NCBI RefSeq assembly: GCF_014638005.1
Contig: NZ_BMFG01000001.1
Span: forward strand, 186,001-250,000
DNA from: Flavobacterium orientale
GTDB taxonomy: Bacteria > Bacteroidota > Bacteroidia > Flavobacteriales > Flavobacteriaceae
DNA: 64,000 bases
Direction of reading: 5' to 3'
Positions 54,576-61,166 of this stretch are shown piece by piece. Under the pieces are notes generated by a model. That model saw nothing but the letters and a program-made list of their open reading frames with translations, did no database searches and was not told the origin of the DNA. The translations under genes were made by a program, and so were the position numbers. Position 1 is the first letter of the stretch, and the number at the start of each line of letters is the position of its first letter.

Positions 54576-54770
54576 ATGTTAATTATCCCAATTAAAGACG
54601 GAGAAAATATCGACAGAGCGTTAAAACGCTACAAAAGAAAATTTGATAAAACAGGAACTGTTCGTCAGTTAAGAGCACGTCAAGCATTTATTAAACCTTC
54701 TGTTGTGAAAAGAGCACAAGTTCAAAAAGCTCAATACATTCAAACATTGCGAGACAGTGTAGAAATTTAA
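54576..54770 (+). CDS. rpsU: 30S ribosomal protein S21
   Basis: bS21 sits on the platform of the small subunit near the 3' end of 16S rRNA. The 64-residue protein has the typical pattern: 'MLIIPIKDGENIDRALKRYKR' is the start of the first helix, then 'KFDKTGTVRQLRARQAFIKPS' and 'RAQVQKAQYIQTLRDSVE'. In Bacteroidia it covers the anti-Shine-Dalgarno, and its own mRNA carries an exceptional strong Shine-Dalgarno, pointing to autoregulation (known for Flavobacterium johnsoniae). A terminator follows the stop closely and ends where the recombinase gene begins. Confidence 0.97.
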   Translation: MLIIPIKDGENIDRALKRYKRKFDKTGTVRQLRARQAFIKPSVVKRAQVQKAQYIQTLRDSVEI

Positions 54771-54791
54771 GAGCATTTTAAATACAATAGT

Positions 54792-54840
54792 AACCGCTAG
54801 ATTGAGAAGTTTTTATAACTTTGAACCTAGCGGTTTTTTT
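54792..54840 (+). terminator. terminator after rpsU, abutting the next start codon
   Basis: AACCGCTAG (54792-54800) pairs with CTAGCGGTT (54827-54835), with an inner AAGTT/AACTT pair, followed by seven T (54834-54840). The recombinase ATG begins at 54841. Confidence 0.85.
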
Positions 54841-55734
54841 ATGGAATCAAATGTTAAGGCTTTTATCGATTATTTGCAGTATCAAAAGAAGTATTCTCCT
54901 CACACTGTTTTGGCGTATCAAAGGGATATTTTGGAATTTTCGACTTTTGTAAACCAAACCTATGATCAAGACACTATTACTTTAGTAGTGTATCCACAGA
55001 TCCGAAGTTGGATTGTTTTCCTTTCTGACCAGGAAATTTCTAATCGAACGATTAATAGAAAAATTTCCTCTTTAAAAGCGTATTATCGATTTTTGCTTAG
55101 AATTAAAGCTATTTCATCTAGTCCGTTACTCAAACATACCGCTTTAAAAACACCTAAAACGTTACAAATACCCTTTTCTGAAAAAGAAATTAATTTGGTA
55201 TTGAATCAATTGGTATATCCGGACGGATTTGAAGGCATTCGTGATAAATTGATTATTGATTTATTTTATACTACCGGAATTCGTAGAGCCGAATTAATTA
55301 ATCTGAAATTAACATCCATTGATTTTGCGACCAACACTATTAAGGTGTTAGGTAAAAGAAACAAAGAGCGAATACTGCCTTTGCTTCCGATTATAATTCA
55401 GCAACTCCAAAGCTATATGAAAGAACGTGAGTCATTTGGCAATATGGGTGGGTCTGACTATTTATTTCTTACCCAAAAAGGTGTTAAATTGAATGATAGT
55501 TTTGTATATCGTTTAATAAATTCTTACTTTAGTGGTGTCTCCGAGAAGGTAAAAAAAAGTCCTCACATTTTGCGTCATACGTTTGCGACGCACATGTTAA
55601 ACCACGGAGCAAATTTAAATTCAGTAAAAGAATTATTAGGACATTCCAGTTTGGCATCTACACAAGTATATACTCATAGTAGTTTATCAGAGCTTAAAAA
55701 AGTTTACCAAGATGCACATCCCAGAAACAACTAA
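54841..55734 (+). CDS. XerC/XerD-type tyrosine recombinase
   Basis: The 297-residue protein has an N-terminal SAM-like DNA-binding domain (about 1-85) and a catalytic domain with R148 ('TTGIRRAEL'), K172 ('GKRNKER'), H242 and R245 ('PHILRHTFAT'), H268 ('LLGHSS') and Y277 ('TQVYTHS'). All six catalytic residues are present, and the length is that of chromosomal Xer recombinases, which resolve chromosome dimers. The location between rpsU and hpf, in a housekeeping cluster with no phage genes, supports that over an integrase. A start 39 bases upstream would fall inside the rpsU terminator stem. Confidence 0.93.
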   Translation: MESNVKAFIDYLQYQKKYSPHTVLAYQRDILEFSTFVNQTYDQDTITLVVYPQIRSWIVFLSDQEISNRTINRKISSLKAYYRFLLRIKAISSSPLLKHTALKTPKTLQIPFSEKEINLVLNQLVYPDGFEGIRDKLIIDLFYTTGIRRAELINLKLTSIDFATNTIKVLGKRNKERILPLLPIIIQQLQSYMKERESFGNMGGSDYLFLTQKGVKLNDSFVYRLINSYFSGVSEKVKKSPHILRHTFATHMLNHGANLNSVKELLGHSSLASTQVYTHSSLSELKKVYQDAHPRNN

Positions 55735-55769
55735 TAATTTATTTTGTGTAACCCAATAAAAACTTAATT

Positions 55770-56072
55770 ATGAAGGTAAACATTCATGCCGTTAACTTTA
55801 ATGTTGACAGAAAGCTAGTTGATTTTGTTCAAGAACGTATGGATAAATTAGAAAAATATTATGACAAAGTGATTGTGGCAGATGTTTTTTTAAAGGTTGA
55901 GGCAACCAGTGAAAAAGAAAATAAAATAGTAGAGATTAGAATGCATGTTCCGGGAGATGATTTGATGGTGAAAAAACAGTGCAAAAGTTTTGAAGAAGCT
56001 GTTGATTCATCGGCAGATGCCCTAGAACGATTGCTTTTAAAAAGAAAAGAAAAAATCAGAACACATATATAA
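55770..56072 (+). CDS. hpf: ribosome hibernation-promoting factor, short form
   Basis: The 100-residue protein matches the short HPF/YfiA fold: 'VNIHAVNFNVDRKLVDFVQERMDKLEKYYD' at the start, 'VVADVFLKVEATSEKENKIVEIRMHVPGDDL' in the middle, and 'SFEEAVDSSADALERLLLKRKEK' at the end. It binds in the decoding and mRNA channel of idle ribosomes in stationary phase. The C-terminal dimerisation domain of the long form is absent. It follows the recombinase gene by 35 bases and precedes the tRNA-tuf transcript. Confidence 0.92.
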   Translation: MKVNIHAVNFNVDRKLVDFVQERMDKLEKYYDKVIVADVFLKVEATSEKENKIVEIRMHVPGDDLMVKKQCKSFEEAVDSSADALERLLLKRKEKIRTHI

Positions 56073-56094
56073 GAAAAAAATTTGAATATTTTTT

Positions 56095-56123
56095 TTGATT
56101 GACAAATAAAATCTCTACATTTG
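56095..56123 (+). promoter_or_regulatory. promoter of the tRNA-tuf transcript
   Basis: A perfect -7 box TACATTTG (56116-56123) has a TTG 18 bp upstream (56095-56097); an alternative TTG lies at 56099-56101. Confidence 0.7.
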
Positions 56124-56124
56124 C

Positions 56125-56153
56125 AGTCCGTTAGAAATAGCGGACTTTTTTTA
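56125..56153 (+). terminator. hairpin with T-run at the start of the tRNA-tuf transcript
   Basis: AGTCCG (56125-56130) pairs with CGGACT (56141-56146), followed by TTTTTTT. It lies only a base or two after the -7 box and 10 bases before tRNA-Thr. It may end transcripts from hpf or attenuate this promoter. Confidence 0.6.
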
Positions 56154-56162
56154 TTGAGTCAT

Positions 56163-56236
56163 GCCGGTGTAGCTCAGCTGGCTAGAGCAGCTGATTTGTA
56201 ATCAGCAGGTCGTGGGTTCGAGTCCCTCCATCGGCT
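56163..56236 (+). tRNA. tRNA-Thr (TGT)
   Basis: The 74-nt cloverleaf has acceptor GCCGGTG/CATCGGC, anticodon stem GCTGA/TCAGC and loop TTTGTAA (anticodon TGT). CCA is not encoded. It reads codon ACA and is first in the tRNA-tuf transcript. Confidence 0.95.
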
Positions 56237-56321
56237 CAAAAAAAATGTGATTTTAAATTTAGAATGTAAGATAAAATATACATTTTGAAAAAGTTCATTA
56301 AAAGATTGTAATAAAAGGTTC

Positions 56322-56402
56322 GGGGAGATACTCAAGCGGCCAACGAGGACGGACTGTAAATCCGTTGGGAAACCTTCGCAGGTTCGAATCCTGCTCTCCC
56401 CA
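56322..56402 (+). tRNA. tRNA-Tyr (GTA)
   Basis: The 81-nt class II tRNA has acceptor GGGGAGA/TCTCCCC, anticodon loop CTGTAAA (GTA) and a long variable arm, as expected for tRNA-Tyr. CCA is not encoded. Confidence 0.95.
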
Positions 56403-56407
56403 CTATT

Positions 56408-56453
56408 CTTTTGAATATGTTTCAAAAGATTGCGTATAAGAGTTTGCTCTTAT
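56408..56453 (+). repeat. two small hairpins between tRNA-Tyr and tRNA-Thr
   Basis: CTTTTGAA (56408-56415) pairs with TTCAAAAG (56421-56428), and ATAAGAG (56436-56442) pairs with CTCTTAT (56447-56453) around TTTG. No tRNA-Gly is present here. The hairpins may be processing signals. Confidence 0.6.
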
Positions 56454-56504
56454 GAATTATCGAAGCAATGAGATGATTCAAGTTGGTAATTAACCAAGGA
56501 AACT

Positions 56505-56576
56505 GCCGGTGTAGCTCAGGGGTAGAGTGCTTCCTTGGTAAGGAAGAGGTCACGGGTTCAAATCCCGTCATTGGCT
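56505..56576 (+). tRNA. tRNA-Thr (GGT)
   Basis: The 72-nt cloverleaf has acceptor GCCGGTG/CATTGGC, anticodon stem CTTCC/GGAAG and loop TTGGTAA (anticodon GGT). CCA is not encoded. It is followed by tuf after 53 bases. Confidence 0.95.
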
Positions 56577-56629
56577 CAAAATTGTATGAATTAAACACTA
56601 TTATATAACTAAGATTTAAATTAATTAAA

Positions 56630-57817
56630 ATGGCAAAAGAAAATTTTAATCGTAACAAGCCACACCTTAATATTGGTACTATTGGGCACGTGGATCATGG
56701 AAAAACAACATTAACTGCGGCTATTACTAAAGTATTATCTGACGCAGGTTATTGTCAAGCAAAATCATTTGATCAAATTGATAATGCTCCAGAAGAAAAA
56801 GAAAGAGGTATTACTATCAATACATCTCACGTTGAGTATGAAACTGCTAATCGTCATTATGCACACGTTGACTGTCCAGGTCACGCGGATTACGTAAAGA
56901 ACATGGTTACAGGTGCTGCTCAAATGGATGGAGCTATCCTTGTAGTAGCTGCAACTGACGGACCAATGCCACAAACTCGTGAGCACATCCTTTTAGGACG
57001 TCAGGTAGGTATTCCTAGAATCGTTGTATTCATGAACAAAGTGGATATGGTTGATGATGCTGAGCTTTTAGAGTTAGTAGAAATGGAAATCAGAGATTTA
57101 TTATCATTCTATGATTATGATGGAGATAATAGTCCAGTTATCCAAGGTTCAGCTTTGGGTGGATTAAATAATGATCCTACTTGGACTCCAAAAATTCTTG
57201 AATTGATGGAAGCTGTTGATAATTGGATTCAAGAGCCGGAAAGAGATATTGCAAAACCTTTCTTAATGCCAGTTGAAGATGTATTTACAATTACTGGACG
57301 TGGAACTGTTGCTACAGGTCGTATCGAAACAGGAATTTGTAATACTGGAGATCCGGTTGAAATCATTGGTATGGGTGCTGAGAAATTAACTTCTACAGTT
57401 ACCGGTATCGAAATGTTCCGTCAAATCCTTGATAGAGGTGAAGCTGGAGATAACGCAGGTATCTTATTAAGAGGTGTTGCAAAAGAAGATATTAAAAGAG
57501 GAATGGTTATTTGTAAACCAGGTTCAGTTAAACCACACTCTAAATTCAAAGCTGAGGTTTATATCTTGAAAAAAGAAGAAGGTGGTCGTCACACGCCATT
57601 CCACAATAACTACCGTCCACAGTTCTATGTTAGAACAACTGACGTAACTGGTACTATTAATTTGCCAGCCGGAGTTGAAATGGTAATGCCAGGTGATAAC
57701 TTAACTATCGACGTAACTTTATTAAGTGCAATTGCTTTGAACGTAGGTTTACGTTTCGCTATCCGTGAAGGTGGTAGAACTGTAGGTGCTGGTCAGGTAA
57801 CTGAAATCGTTGAGTAA
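56630..57817 (+). CDS. tuf: translation elongation factor Tu
   Basis: EF-Tu brings aminoacyl-tRNA to the ribosome. The 395-residue protein has the G1 loop GHVDHGKT (19-26), '[12 protein letters not shown]' (G3, about 81-92), 'NKVD' (about 136-139), then domains 2 and 3 ending '[15 protein letters not shown]'. Length and sequence are those of the bacterial factor. It is cotranscribed with the three tRNAs before it, as in many bacteria, and a hairpin follows. Codons are strongly adapted (CGT/AGA, GGT, GTT). Confidence 0.98.
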   Translation: MAKENFNRNKPHLNIGTIGHVDHGKTTLTAAITKVLSDAGYCQAKSFDQIDNAPEEKERGITINTSHVEYETANRHYAHVDCPGHADYVKNMVTGAAQMDGAILVVAATDGPMPQTREHILLGRQVGIPRIVVFMNKVDMVDDAELLELVEMEIRDLLSFYDYDGDNSPVIQGSALGGLNNDPTWTPKILELMEAVDNWIQEPERDIAKPFLMPVEDVFTITGRGTVATGRIETGICNTGDPVEIIGMGAEKLTSTVTGIEMFRQILDRGEAGDNAGILLRGVAKEDIKRGMVICKPGSVKPHSKFKAEVYILKKEEGGRHTPFHNNYRPQFYVRTTDVTGTINLPAGVEMVMPGDNLTIDVTLLSAIALNVGLRFAIREGGRTVGAGQVTEIVE

Positions 57818-57830
57818 TTTTTAAATATAT

Positions 57831-57869
57831 AAAGCCAGTTCATGTTCTTAGGGATATGGCTGGCTTTTA
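57831..57869 (+). terminator. hairpin after tuf
   Basis: AAAGCCAG (57831-57838) pairs with CTGGCTTT (57860-57867), and CAT/ATG extend the loop side. Only a short T-run follows, so read-through into tRNA-Trp is likely. Confidence 0.6.
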
Positions 57870-57873
57870 ACAA

Positions 57874-57944
57874 ACGGGTGTAGTTCAAGGGTAGAATAGC
57901 GGTCTCCAAAACCGTTGATGGGAGTTCGAATCTCTCCATCCGTG
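57874..57944 (+). tRNA. tRNA-Trp (CCA)
   Basis: The 71-nt cloverleaf has acceptor ACGGGTG/CATCCGT, anticodon loop CTCCAAA (anticodon CCA). CCA end is not encoded. It sits between tuf and secE, as in most bacteria. Confidence 0.95.
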
Positions 57945-57960
57945 CCAAAACGATAAAACA

Positions 57961-58158
57961 ATGACAAAAGTTGTAAATTATATCTCAGAAGCTTTCGGAG
58001 AGTTGAAGTCAAATGTTACTTGGTTGCCTTGGGCAGAAGTGCAACGACTTACGATTATTGTAGCCGTGTTTACAATAGTTTTTTCATTAGCAATCTGGGG
58101 AGTTGATGAAGTTTTTACAAAAGTTATCTCCGGTATTTTTAGTTTGATAAAAGGATAA
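57961..58158 (+). CDS. secE: preprotein translocase subunit SecE
   Basis: SecE is the small clamp of the SecYEG channel. The 65-residue protein has an amphipathic stretch ('YISEAFGELKSNVTWLPWAEVQRLT') and a single membrane helix (about 30-50), the minimal SecE form. It begins 16 bases after tRNA-Trp, and its stop codon overlaps a candidate nusG start (TAATG). Position before nusG is universal. Confidence 0.93.
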   Translation: MTKVVNYISEAFGELKSNVTWLPWAEVQRLTIIVAVFTIVFSLAIWGVDEVFTKVISGIFSLIKG

Positions 58159-58166
58159 TGACTATT

Positions 58167-58718
58167 ATGACTGAAAATAATTTAAAGAAGTGGTATGTAG
58201 TTCGGGCAGTAAGTGGTCAGGAAAACAAAGTTAAGACCTATATAGAAACTGAAATTTCTCGTCTTAATTTGGCTGATTACATTGCTCAGGTATTAGTTCC
58301 AACTGAAAAAGTGTTTCAAGTGAGAGACGGAAAAAAAATTGCTAAAGAGCGAGTTTATTTTCCGGGTTATGTGATGATTGAAGCTAATTTATCAGGTGAG
58401 ATACCACATATCATTAAATCAATTACCGGTGTTATTGGGTTTTTAGGTGAAGTTAAAGGTGGTGATCCTGTTCCATTACGTATGGCAGAGGTGAATCGCA
58501 TGTTAGGAAAAGTGGATGAATTATCTGTTTCTACAGACACTCAAAATATTCCTTACAACATCGGAGAAACTATAAAAGTTGTTGACGGTCCATTTAACGG
58601 ATTTAATGGAACTGTTGAAAAAATAAATGAGGAGAAGCGTAAACTGGAAGTAATGGTTAAGATTTTCGGAAGAAAAACACCATTAGAGTTGGCTTTTGCT
58701 CAAGTTGAAAAAGTATAA
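58167..58718 (+). CDS. nusG: transcription antitermination factor NusG
   Basis: NusG binds RNA polymerase and couples it to the ribosome or to termination. From the ATG at 58167 the protein has 183 residues; the ATG at 58158 in the secE overlap would add three, and both are possible. It has the NGN domain ('KKWYVVRAVSGQENKVKTYIE', 'RVYFPGYVMIEANL') and a C-terminal KOW motif ('IKVVDGPFNGFNGTVEKINEEKRKLEV'). The length is typical. It lies between secE and rplK, the usual order. Confidence 0.96.
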   Translation: MTENNLKKWYVVRAVSGQENKVKTYIETEISRLNLADYIAQVLVPTEKVFQVRDGKKIAKERVYFPGYVMIEANLSGEIPHIIKSITGVIGFLGEVKGGDPVPLRMAEVNRMLGKVDELSVSTDTQNIPYNIGETIKVVDGPFNGFNGTVEKINEEKRKLEVMVKIFGRKTPLELAFAQVEKV

Positions 58719-58783
58719 TTGTTACATCTATTATAAATCACGTCTTGCTTCCAACTGAGATGTGCTAAATTTTTTTTAAACAA

Positions 58784-59221
58784 ATGGCTAAAGAAATTAG
58801 TAAAGTAGTTAAACTACAAGTTAAGGGAGGTGCCGCGAATCCTTCGCCACCGGTCGGACCTGCTTTGGGAGCTGCTGGAGTTAACATCATGGAGTTCTGT
58901 AAGCAATTTAATGCGAGAACTCAAGATAAGCCCGGCAAAGTTTTACCCGTACAGATTACTGTATACAAAGACAAATCATTTGATTTTGTTGTAAAAACTC
59001 CACCAGCCGCTATCCAATTATTGGATGCTGCAAAATTAAAGTCAGGGTCAGGCCAACCGAATCGTAAGAAAGTAGCGAGTGTTACTTGGGACCAAATTAG
59101 AACTATCGCAGAAGACAAAATCGTTGACTTAAATGCTTTTACAATTGAAAAAGCGATGAGTATGATTGCAGGAACTGCACGTTCTATGGGTATAACTGTA
59201 ACAGGAGCTGCTCCTTTTTAA
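58784..59221 (+). CDS. rplK: 50S ribosomal protein L11
   Basis: uL11 forms the stalk base that stimulates elongation-factor GTPases. The 145-residue protein shows '[27 protein letters not shown]' (start, with the conserved proline-rich turn) and '[23 protein letters not shown]' and ends in '[17 protein letters not shown]'. The length is normal (about 142). It lies 65 bases after nusG and 10 before rplA. Confidence 0.97.
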   Translation: MAKEISKVVKLQVKGGAANPSPPVGPALGAAGVNIMEFCKQFNARTQDKPGKVLPVQITVYKDKSFDFVVKTPPAAIQLLDAAKLKSGSGQPNRKKVASVTWDQIRTIAEDKIVDLNAFTIEKAMSMIAGTARSMGITVTGAAPF

Positions 59222-59231
59222 TTAGATAGAC

Positions 59232-59921
59232 ATGGCAAAATTGACAAAAAAGCAGAAAGTAGCTGCATCAAAAATTGAAAAAAGTAAATTGTATTCTTTA
59301 AAAGATGCTTCATCTTTATTGAAAGAAGTTGCTTCAGCAAAATTTGATGAATCAGTAGACATCGCAGTTCGTTTAGGTGTAGATCCAAGAAAGGCAAATC
59401 AAATGGTTAGAGGAGTGGTAACATTGCCTCATGGAACAGGAAAAGATATGAGAGTTTTGGCTCTTGTAACTCCGGATAAAGAAGCAGAAGCTAGAGCTGC
59501 GGGTGCAGACCACGTAGGTTTAGATGACTATTTACAAAAAATCAAAGACGGTTGGACAGATGTTGATGTGATCATCACTATGCCTGCTGTTATGGGTAAA
59601 TTAGGTCCATTAGGACGTATTTTAGGTCCAAGAGGTTTAATGCCAAATCCAAAAACCGGAACGGTTACTATGGATGTTGCAAAAGCTGTTGCCGAGGTTA
59701 AAGCCGGTAAAATTGACTTTAAAGTTGATAAAACAGGAATTGTGCATGCAGGTATCGGAAAAGTTTCTTTCGAGGCGGACAAACTTGTAGATAATGCTCA
59801 CGAAATTATACAAACTTTATTAAAATTAAAACCAACTGCGGCAAAAGGTACTTATATTAAGTCTATTCACTTATCAAGTACTATGAGTCCTGCTATTGCT
59901 TTAGATCCTAAAGCAGTTTAA
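59232..59921 (+). CDS. rplA: 50S ribosomal protein L1
   Basis: uL1 forms the mobile stalk at the tRNA exit site and often represses its own operon. The 229-residue protein shows '[32 protein letters not shown]', '[29 protein letters not shown]' and '[16 protein letters not shown]'. The length is typical (about 230). The gene follows rplK by 10 bases. I looked for an rRNA-like L1 mimic in the leader but saw none clearly. Confidence 0.97.
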   Translation: MAKLTKKQKVAASKIEKSKLYSLKDASSLLKEVASAKFDESVDIAVRLGVDPRKANQMVRGVVTLPHGTGKDMRVLALVTPDKEAEARAAGADHVGLDDYLQKIKDGWTDVDVIITMPAVMGKLGPLGRILGPRGLMPNPKTGTVTMDVAKAVAEVKAGKIDFKVDKTGIVHAGIGKVSFEADKLVDNAHEIIQTLLKLKPTAAKGTYIKSIHLSSTMSPAIALDPKAV

Positions 59922-59943
59922 TTGGTAGTTAAACAATTATATT

Positions 59944-60459
59944 ATGACTAGAGAAGAAAAATCAAGAGTTATTGAAGATTTAACTGCACAGTTGGCTGAT
60001 AGTAATGTTGTCTACATTGCAGATATTTCTAACCTTAATGCTGAAACTACTTCAAATCTAAGAAGAGCTTGTTTCAAAGCCGGTATCCAATTGAATGTTG
60101 TAAAAAACACCTTATTGGAAAAAGCAATGGAAGCTTCTGCTAATGATTATGGAGATTTACCTTCAATATTAAAAGGAAATACTTCAATAATGATTGCTGA
60201 GAACGGAAACGCTCCTGCAAAAATCATTAAAGAATTCCGTAAAAAATCGGATAGACCTCTTTTAAAAGGAGCTTACATACACCAGGCTGTATTTATTGGT
60301 GACAACCAATTAGACGCCTTAGTATCTCTTAAATCAAAAGAAGAAGTTATCGGAGAAATCATCGGACTTCTACAATCTCCTGCTAAAAATGTTGTATCCG
60401 CTCTTAAATCAGGTGGTGGCAAAATTGCAGGTATTGTTAAAACCTTATCTGAACGATAA
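59944..60459 (+). CDS. rplJ: 50S ribosomal protein L10
   Basis: uL10 carries the L7/L12 dimers on the ribosomal stalk. The 171-residue protein shows 'TREEKSRVIEDLTAQLADSNVVYIADISNLNAE' in the N-terminal rRNA-binding domain, 'LKGNTSIMIAENGNAPAKIIKEF' in the middle and the C-terminal L12-binding helix ('NVVSALKSGGGKIAGIVKTLSE'). The length is normal. It follows rplA by 22 bases, so there is no long leader like that in E. coli. Confidence 0.96.
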   Translation: MTREEKSRVIEDLTAQLADSNVVYIADISNLNAETTSNLRRACFKAGIQLNVVKNTLLEKAMEASANDYGDLPSILKGNTSIMIAENGNAPAKIIKEFRKKSDRPLLKGAYIHQAVFIGDNQLDALVSLKSKEEVIGEIIGLLQSPAKNVVSALKSGGGKIAGIVKTLSER

Positions 60460-60521
60460 GAAAACCGCGAGAACGCACTTAATAAATCATATATTACAAA
60501 CTTTTTAAATCGATAGAAAAA

Positions 60522-60899
60522 ATGGCAGATTTGAAACAATTCGCAGAACAATTAGTTAATTTAACTGTAAAAGAAGTTAATGAGTTAGCTACAATATTAA
60601 AAGATGAGTATGGTATCGAGCCTGCAGCTGCTGCTGTAGTTGCCGGTCCTGCTGTTGGTGGTGGTGAAACTGCTGCTGCTGAAGAGCAAACTGAATTTAC
60701 TGTAGTTTTAAAAGAAGCTGGTGCTTCTAAATTAGCTGTAGTAAAAGCGGTTAAAGAATTAACAGGTTTAGGTCTTAAAGAGGCTAAAGATTTAGTTGAT
60801 GCTGCTCCATCAAATGTTAAAGAAGGCGTTTCTAAAGATGAGGCTGAAGGTCTTAAAAAATCTTTAGAAGAAGCTGGAGCTGTTGTTGAGCTTAAATAA
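60522..60899 (+). CDS. rplL: 50S ribosomal protein L7/L12
   Basis: bL12 forms the flexible stalk that recruits GTPase factors. The 125-residue protein has the N-terminal dimerisation helix ('[23 protein letters not shown]'), an alanine-rich hinge (about 33-52, '[20 protein letters not shown]') and the C-terminal domain ('[36 protein letters not shown]'). It follows rplJ by 62 bases and is followed by an attenuator-like hairpin, then rpoB. Confidence 0.97.
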   Translation: MADLKQFAEQLVNLTVKEVNELATILKDEYGIEPAAAAVVAGPAVGGGETAAAEEQTEFTVVLKEAGASKLAVVKAVKELTGLGLKEAKDLVDAAPSNVKEGVSKDEAEGLKKSLEEAGAVVELK

Positions 60900-60920
60900 G
60901 TTCACTTAAGTTTTAAGAAC

Positions 60921-60966
60921 TAGGTTTAGGTCTTGGATTAACCTCCAACGACCTAAACCATTTTTC
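60921..60966 (+). terminator. attenuator-like hairpin between rplL and rpoB
   Basis: GGTTTAGGTC (60923-60932) pairs perfectly with GACCTAAACC (60950-60959), with an inner TTGG/CCAA (60933-60936 and 60945-60948). The tail is A then only five T (ATTTTTC), so it may let part of the transcripts pass. Confidence 0.7.
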
Positions 60967-61166
60967 GTATAATAAAATTATATATTATTTTATTATCAAA
61001 TAGTTTAAAATACCCAATTATTTTTGATCACTACGAAGAAAGAAAATTAAGACAGAGCAATCTGAAAAATTTTTAAAGATGTATTGATTACAAAAAGAAA
61101 GTATTAATTAAACAGTGTGTTTACACAAAAATAATTACTTTTTTTTAATCAAAATTTTGTCCATAG
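60967..61166 (+). other. rpoB leader
   Basis: About 200 AT-rich bases with no gene. It contains one small hairpin (GTGT/ACAC near 61116-61127) and no clear TAnnTTTG box, so rpoB is mainly read from the upstream ribosomal-protein transcript. Confidence 0.5.

Noticed and set aside
54841..55734. Integrase of a mobile element beside tRNA genes
   Set aside because: Length and context are those of a chromosomal Xer recombinase; no phage or transfer genes and no attachment-site duplication of a tRNA end were seen.
56174..56658. Two minus-strand frames crossing the tRNA genes
   Set aside because: They read antisense through tRNA-Thr, tRNA-Tyr and tRNA-Thr; such frames are a known artefact, and the bases are fixed by the tRNA structures.
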